Assembly: GCA_965366835.1 (NCBI GenBank)
Contig: CBDUGF010000127.1
Span: 1-10,629, forward strand
Reading direction: 5' to 3'
From: JAKGBX01 sp965366835
Lineage (GTDB): Bacteria > Pseudomonadota > Alphaproteobacteria > Rhodobacterales > Rhodobacteraceae
Length of the DNA: 10,629 nucleotides
The position numbers were made by a program, and so were the translations under genes. Of this stretch, positions 6,853 through 10,629 are shown one piece after another (position 1 is the stretch's first letter; each line of letters begins with the position of its first letter). Below the pieces are notes generated by a model. That model saw only the letters and a list, made by a program, of their open reading frames with translations, was not told where the DNA came from and did no database searches.

Positions 6853-7458
6853 ATGGAAAAATTCGAAAAACTCACCGGGATCGCGGCGCCGATGCCGCTG
6901 GTGAATATCGACACCGACATGATCATCCCCAAGGTGTTCTTGAAAACCATCAAGCGCTCGGGGTTGGGGGTGAACCTGTTTGACGAGATGCGTTATGACC
7001 GCAACGGCAACGAGATCGCCGATTTCGTGCTCAACAAGCCGGCCTATCGCGAGGCGCAAATCCTGGTGGCGGGCGACAATTTCGGCTGCGGCTCGAGCCG
7101 CGAACATGCGCCCTGGGCGCTGGCCGATTTCGGCATCAAGGCAGTGATCTCGACCTCGTTTGCCGACATCTTCTACAACAACTGCTTCAAGAACGGCATC
7201 CTGCCCATCGTGCTGCCGCAAGAGGCGGTCGATGTGTTGATGGCCGATGCCGAGAAGGGCGCCAATGCGCGGATGGACGTGGATCTGGAAGCGCAGACCG
7301 TGACCAGCTCGGACGGCGAGGTGTTCCGTTTCGAAGTCGATGCGTTCAAGAAGCACTGCCTGCTGGAAGGGCTCGACGATATCGGGCTGACCATGGAAAA
7401 GGCCGCGTCGATCGACGCTTTCGAGGCGAAGGCTGCGCAGGAGCGCCCCTGGGTCTGA
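6853..7458 (+). CDS. leuD: 3-isopropylmalate dehydratase small subunit LeuD
   Basis: LeuD is the swivelling small subunit that completes the isopropylmalate isomerase active site with LeuC. The 201-residue product equals the usual length. It starts MEKFEKLTGIAAPMPLVNID, followed by TDMIIPK. It carries the diagnostic GDNFGCGSSREHAPWAL, in which the SSRE segment contributes to substrate recognition, and STSFADIFYNNCFKNGILP. The ATG at 6853 has GAGGAAG just upstream; longer in-frame starts at 6796 would add non-family residues. It begins 60 bases after the methyltransferase stop, so the three genes probably form one operon. A strong terminator follows within 30 bases of its stop. leuB is not present in this window. 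Confidence 0.97.
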   Translation: MEKFEKLTGIAAPMPLVNIDTDMIIPKVFLKTIKRSGLGVNLFDEMRYDRNGNEIADFVLNKPAYREAQILVAGDNFGCGSSREHAPWALADFGIKAVISTSFADIFYNNCFKNGILPIVLPQEAVDVLMADAEKGANARMDVDLEAQTVTSSDGEVFRFEVDAFKKHCLLEGLDDIGLTMEKAASIDAFEAKAAQERPWV

Positions 7459-7482
7459 ACCCGCAATAGATGAATTCGTCTG

Positions 7483-7514
7483 GGCCGCCCACATGCTGGG
7501 CGGTCTTTTTGTTT
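7483..7514 (+). terminator. Intrinsic terminator after leuD
   Basis: CCGCCCA (7485-7491), loop CATGC, TGGGCGG (7497-7503) form a perfect 7-bp stem, extendable by a G-T and a G-C pair. It is followed by TTTTTGTTT (7506-7514). This is a textbook Rho-independent terminator closing the leuC-methyltransferase-leuD unit. Confidence 0.92.
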
Positions 7515-7829
7515 CCAATGGTTAATCAATGGTGACGCCAGGCCGCGTCATTCGGCTGGCCCGATAGAGAGCTTACGCAACACATCCACTACATCTTGTA
7601 GATGCTTGGGTTCACGCCTTTTTTTCGCGCTGAAATTGATGCAATCGCGCACCACTTCCTCCCTGAAAAGGCCCAATACCTGAAGTCTTGTTAACCGTGA
7701 CTTGAGCCGGAAAACGAAAGAAGGCAAAAATTGGGCAAGATTGAGGCAGGCCGCGACACCTCGCGGCATCAAGTTGGAACAAGGGACCGGCATCGCACCG
7801 GTTCTGGCCAGTTTGAAGGGAATGGGGCA
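7515..7829. other. Less GC-rich intergenic region after leuD
   Basis: This 315-base stretch looks noticeably richer in A/T than the rest of the window. It holds overlapping short palindromes at 7589-7604 (CTACA-TCT-TGTAG and CATCT-TGT-AGATG), an A/T-rich segment near 7709-7736, and the weak minus-strand ORF. It presumably holds the promoter of the downstream membrane protein gene, but I cannot place it with confidence. No RNA gene is recognised. Confidence 0.4.
7548..7652 (-). CDS. Low-confidence 34-residue small ORF opposite the leuD/membrane-gene gap
   Basis: On the minus strand a GTG at 7650-7652 follows GGAGG by five bases and opens a 34-codon frame ending TGA at 7548-7550. The peptide (MRDCINFSAKKRREPKHLQD, then a short hydrophobic stretch ending SIGPAE) is basic in its middle and I do not recognise it. 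The same frame stays open further upstream, with protein-like sequence to about 7730, so this could be the tail of a decayed gene. It contains a run of seven A bases. Chance remains a real possibility. Confidence 0.22.
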   Translation of the reverse strand: MRDCINFSAKKRREPKHLQDVVDVLRKLSIGPAE

Positions 7830-8675
7830 GTGGTATCCCGACTGACAAGCGCCCTGGTGCGCGCAGCTCTGATGGCTTTGCTGATTGCAATGCCCTCTCT
7901 GATGTTGCCCGATGTCAGCTCGGACACGACCCAGATTGTGGTTCTGATCGCGATCCTGGCGTTTCTGCTGACATTGACCGAGTATTTCAGCCAATATCCT
8001 TCAATCGTCGAATTCCGCTTTGCGCCGCCGTTCAACCGGCTGCGTTTCATCGCGCTTTTCGCAACTGTGTCGACGCTGTCGCTGATCATGGCGGGCAAGA
8101 CCGACCCGAGCAACCTGTCGACCCTGGCGACCAAGCTGGGCATGCTTCTGGGCACGGCGATCGATTTCCCGTATTCGCCGGTGCGGCTGGTGGTGCTGAT
8201 GATGCCGCCCGACAGCGCCCCCGAAGTCTTGTCGTCGGTGCGCACGGCCGCCGGAATCTCCTATATGGTGTCGCTGCTCACCCTGTTCGTCTTTGTCAGC
8301 ATGGTGCGGCTGTTTGGCTGGCCGACCCGCAAGGGCGCCTTCAACGTATGGATCAACCTGCCCCTGTTCGACCCGACGGCGGGCGGCGATGTGCTGGCGC
8401 GGCTCAAGCGCGATGCCGGTCTTAACATTGTGTTAGGGATATTGCTGCCATTCTTGATCCCGGCGGTTGTGAAGGCGGCGGCGGATCTGATTGATCCGAT
8501 CACGTTGGAAAATCCGCAGACAATGATCTGGACGATAAGTGCATGGGCCTTTTTGCCGGCAAGTATGATCATGCGGGGCATCGCGATGAGCCGCGTGGCC
8601 GATCTGATCGCGGAAAAGCGGCTGCGGACCTATGCCGAGGCGAAAGCCGAGGGCGAGGAATTGCAAGTCGTCTGA
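7830..8675 (+). CDS. Six-helix membrane protein of unknown function
   Basis: The 281-residue product is an inner-membrane protein that I cannot place in a characterised family, although I believe similar proteins accompany leu genes in Rhodobacteraceae. Hydrophobic segments in order include ALVRAALMALLIAMPSLML, TQIVVLIAILAFLLTL, LRFIALFATVSTLSLIMAG, ISYMVSLLTLFVFVSMVRLF, GLNIVLGILLPFLIPAVV and TMIWTISAWAFLPASMIM. The C-terminus is charged and helical (AEKRLRTYAEAKAEGEE). The GTG at 7830 is preferred because GAAGGG sits nine bases upstream and the product then begins directly before the first helix; the frame is open from 7731 but that extension is hydrophilic and unconvincing. Its TGA overlaps the proposed CTG start of the next gene, implying coupled translation. 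Confidence 0.82.
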   Translation: MVSRLTSALVRAALMALLIAMPSLMLPDVSSDTTQIVVLIAILAFLLTLTEYFSQYPSIVEFRFAPPFNRLRFIALFATVSTLSLIMAGKTDPSNLSTLATKLGMLLGTAIDFPYSPVRLVVLMMPPDSAPEVLSSVRTAAGISYMVSLLTLFVFVSMVRLFGWPTRKGAFNVWINLPLFDPTAGGDVLARLKRDAGLNIVLGILLPFLIPAVVKAAADLIDPITLENPQTMIWTISAWAFLPASMIMRGIAMSRVADLIAEKRLRTYAEAKAEGEELQVV

Positions 8676-9772
8676 TCCGGGTTGCGGCCCTTCTGGCATC
8701 CCTGTGGGCTGGGCTGGGCAATGGCATGGCCATGGCCGAGACCCTGCGCATCGCCACTTTCAATGCGGAACTGTCGCGCAAAGCGCCGGGGCTGTTGCTG
8801 CGCGATATCCTGAAGGGCGATGAACAGGCCGAGGCGGTTGCCGAGGTGATCGCGCGGGCTGCGCCCGATGTTCTGCTGCTCAATGGCATTGATTACGACC
8901 ATGACGGGCTGACGCTTGCGGCCCTGGCTGGGCTGATAGCCCAGCGCGGGCACGAGATGCCGCATCGTTTCGCGGCGCGGCCCAACAGCGGCTGGGCAAC
9001 CGATCTCGATCTCGATCTCGATGGCGATGGCCGGCGCGGCGATCCCGGAGATTCACACGGATGGGGGCGCTATGCCGGCGATGGCGGCATGGCGGTGCTG
9101 TCACGCTATCCCATCGGCGATGTGCGCGATCTGAGCGGGTTGGTCTGGGCCGAGCAGGATTGGGCGCTTTTGCCGAAGGTCAAAGGCAAGCTTTTCCCGT
9201 CGGCAGCGGCGATGCAGGTGCAGCGGCTCTCATCGGTCGGGCATTGGATTGTGCCGGTGAAGGCGAATGGCCGGGATTTGACCCTGATGGCGTTTCACGC
9301 CACGCCGCCGGTGTTTGACGGCCCCGAGGACCGCAACGGCAAGCGCAACCATGATGAGATCATGCTGTGGCGGCATCTGCTCGATGGCAGGCTGGCGCAG
9401 CCCGGGCCGGAAGGCGCGTTCGCGGTGATCGGTGATGCCAATCTCGATCCGGTGGATGGCGACGGGCTCAAGGCGGCGATACGCGGATTGCTCGGGGACA
9501 AGCGGGTGCAGGATGCGCGCCCCGCGAGCGAGGGGGGAAAAGCGGCGGCGGATCCGGGCCAAAAGGGCGATCCCGCGCTGGATACCGCCGATTGGCCGGG
9601 CAGCGCGGACGGCGGCGGCCCAGGCAATCTGCGGGTGGATTACGTGCTGCCGTCGGCCGATCTGAAGGTGCTGGACGCGGGCGTTGTCTGGCCCGCGCCC
9701 GAAACGTCAGACGCTGAACTGATGCGCAAGGCCAGTCGCCATCGGCTTGTCTGGGTGGATGTCGACTGGTAG
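8672..9772 (+). CDS. Exported endonuclease/exonuclease/phosphatase-family protein, atypical first metal site
   Basis: The product belongs to the DNase I-like endonuclease/exonuclease/phosphatase fold. TFNAEL (Asn31), FHATPP (His209), GDANLDP (Asp255, Asn257), RVDYV (Asp323) and SRHRLVW (His357) match the expected catalytic strands. The Glu normally seen in the second motif (LLLNE-like) is Gly72 here, in LLLNGIDYD. Asp-rich DLDLDLDGDG (111-120) resembles a Ca-binding loop. No ATG gives a complete N-terminus. The CTG at 8672, overlapping the previous stop as CTGA, gives 366 residues and a plausible signal peptide (IRVAALLASLWAGL...AMA before ET), whereas the first in-frame ATG at 8726 would remove it. 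The likely location is the periplasm. The substrate (nucleic acid, phosphoester or phosphatase substrate) is unknown. Its last 66 bases overlap the convergent epimerase-like gene. Confidence 0.88.
   Translation: MIRVAALLASLWAGLGNGMAMAETLRIATFNAELSRKAPGLLLRDILKGDEQAEAVAEVIARAAPDVLLLNGIDYDHDGLTLAALAGLIAQRGHEMPHRFAARPNSGWATDLDLDLDGDGRRGDPGDSHGWGRYAGDGGMAVLSRYPIGDVRDLSGLVWAEQDWALLPKVKGKLFPSAAAMQVQRLSSVGHWIVPVKANGRDLTLMAFHATPPVFDGPEDRNGKRNHDEIMLWRHLLDGRLAQPGPEGAFAVIGDANLDPVDGDGLKAAIRGLLGDKRVQDARPASEGGKAAADPGQKGDPALDTADWPGSADGGGPGNLRVDYVLPSADLKVLDAGVVWPAPETSDAELMRKASRHRLVWVDVDW
9001..9022 (+). repeat. Short tandem hexamer repeat within the phosphatase-fold gene
   Basis: CGATCT is repeated three times plus CGAT. 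In frame it encodes alternating Asp-Leu, feeding into DGDG. As a six-base unit, slippage would change the Asp-Leu count without a frameshift. Confidence 0.75.
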
Positions 9773-10618
9773 CGTCGCCAGCATCGCCTCGCGCATCGGC
9801 GTCGGCACGAAATCGGGCAGAAGCGCATTGAAGCGGGTGGGCGACAGGGTATGCGGCGTATCCCAGAGATAGCGCATTTCTACGAGTTCGCGCGCCAGTT
9901 CCCAGACCGGAGAGGCCAGACGCATGGCCCACCACGGGAAGCGTGACGTCCTGAGCGGGCGGTGCAGCTCATGCTCCAGCGTGGCCTTCAACTCGGTCAG
10001 TGTGAAGGCATGACCGGGGAAGGGGATATCCTCGAACGCTCCAAGCTGGTCGCGCTTGTCGGCCAGCATCTGCACCGCGCGGCCCCAATCGGGCATGTAG
10101 GCGTAGGCTTGGATCGTGTCGGGATCGCCCGGCACGGTGATCTTGCCGCGCTTGATGGCGGAGAGTACGAAAACGCTGAAAATGTCCTTGTTGTGCTCGG
10201 GGTCGATCATGTTGCCTGCACGCAGGACGATGGTCTGCACGCCGCTGTCGCGATAGGCGCGCTCCATGTCGAGGCGGATCCGACCCTTGCGGGAACAGGG
10301 GTCGGGCGGCGTCTTTTCGGACCATTCACCACCCTCGGCGCCGAAATGATAGACATTGCCGGGGATGAACACGGTCGCGCCCGATGCCTTGGCGGCGGCG
10401 ATCACCTGCGCGGTGATGGCGGGAATGATCTCGGCCCAGTTGTGATAATTGGGCGGGTTGAGACCGTTGACGATGATATCTGCGCCTTGCGCGGCCTGAA
10501 CCATGTTGTCGGTCTTGCGGTTGTAGCGGCGGATGGCCCAGCCGGCGGATTCGAGAGCGCGGGCGGCATGCATGCCGGCCTTGCCGGATGCGCCGAGGAT
10601 GAGGGCTGTCTTGGTCAT
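9707..10618 (-). CDS. NAD(P)-binding epimerase/dehydratase-like protein (extended SDR)
   Basis: The 303-residue cytoplasmic protein has a Rossmann N-terminus with the dinucleotide-binding GASGKAG at residues 9-15. This is followed by GADIIVNGLNPPNYHNW and a strand ending in IPGNVYHFG (85-93), as in NAD-dependent epimerase/dehydratase relatives. The classical YxxxK pair is not evident: Tyr90 is followed by HFG. It may therefore be an atypical SDR or a NAD(P)-binding sensor rather than a sugar epimerase. The substrate is unknown. The ATG at 10616-10618 has a perfect AGGAGG five bases upstream. The gene converges on the phosphatase-fold gene and its last 22 codons, stop included, overlap that gene's end; the tail after VPTPMREAMLATLP looks like a non-essential extension. 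Confidence 0.88.
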   Translation of the reverse strand: MTKTALILGASGKAGMHAARALESAGWAIRRYNRKTDNMVQAAQGADIIVNGLNPPNYHNWAEIIPAITAQVIAAAKASGATVFIPGNVYHFGAEGGEWSEKTPPDPCSRKGRIRLDMERAYRDSGVQTIVLRAGNMIDPEHNKDIFSVFVLSAIKRGKITVPGDPDTIQAYAYMPDWGRAVQMLADKRDQLGAFEDIPFPGHAFTLTELKATLEHELHRPLRTSRFPWWAMRLASPVWELARELVEMRYLWDTPHTLSPTRFNALLPDFVPTPMREAMLATLPVDIHPDKPMATGLAHQFSV

Positions 10619-10623
10619 GGAAA

Positions 10624-10629
10624 CCTCCT
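10624..10629 (-). promoter_or_regulatory. Perfect Shine-Dalgarno of the epimerase-like gene
   Basis: AGGAGG on the minus strand, five bases (TTTCC) before the ATG at 10618, fixes this start. The promoter lies beyond the window. Confidence 0.85.

Noticed and set aside
6250..7518. 422-codon minus-strand frame across the methyltransferase, leuD and the terminator
   Set aside because: It runs antisense through two well-supported genes and a terminator and has the His/Asp/Arg-rich look of a shadow.
1..10629. CRISPR array, tRNA/rRNA genes, insertion sequence, prophage or defence island
   Set aside because: No spaced direct repeats, no tRNA or rRNA signatures, and no transposase, integrase or defence-type domains were seen on either strand.

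Overview
The window looks like chromosomal DNA of a high-GC alphaproteobacterium, most likely Rhodobacterales (Roseobacter group). This rests on the protein sequences, the rsfS-rlmH-gpmI gene order, the isolated leuC/leuD locus, and an intergenic palindrome resembling elements I associate with that group. No species can be assigned from the sequence alone.

Left part (1-2500, minus strand): a housekeeping cluster transcribed leftwards. rsfS (ribosomal silencing factor) is followed with no gap by rlmH (23S rRNA pseudouridine-1915 methyltransferase). After a 186-bp spacer carrying a GC-rich palindrome comes gpmI (cofactor-independent phosphoglycerate mutase), which runs off the left edge. Further upstream, on the same strand, is a seven-helix MscS-type mechanosensitive channel gene (2615-3994).

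Middle (3995-7514, plus strand): a non-coding stretch, then a possible 28-residue leader-like ORF. Next comes leuC, then an unusual zinc-ribbon methyltransferase gene, then leuD and a clear intrinsic terminator. LeuC and LeuD are the two subunits of isopropylmalate isomerase (leucine biosynthesis). The methyltransferase gene separates them by about 1 kb and looks richer in A/T than its neighbours.

Right part (7515-10629): a less GC-rich gap, then a six-helix membrane protein of unknown function. It is followed in a likely translationally coupled arrangement by an exported endonuclease/exonuclease/phosphatase-fold protein. That protein lacks the Glu normally expected at the first metal site. 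A convergent NAD(P)-binding epimerase-like gene on the minus strand overlaps its 3' end by 66 bp.

Most of the window is ordinary core genome and I see no clear novel multi-gene system. The points most worth a second look are two candidate CTG start codons (rsfS and the phosphatase-fold gene), the methyltransferase inside leuCD, the short ORF plus C-rich leader ahead of leuC, the missing catalytic Glu, and the coding 3' overlap.
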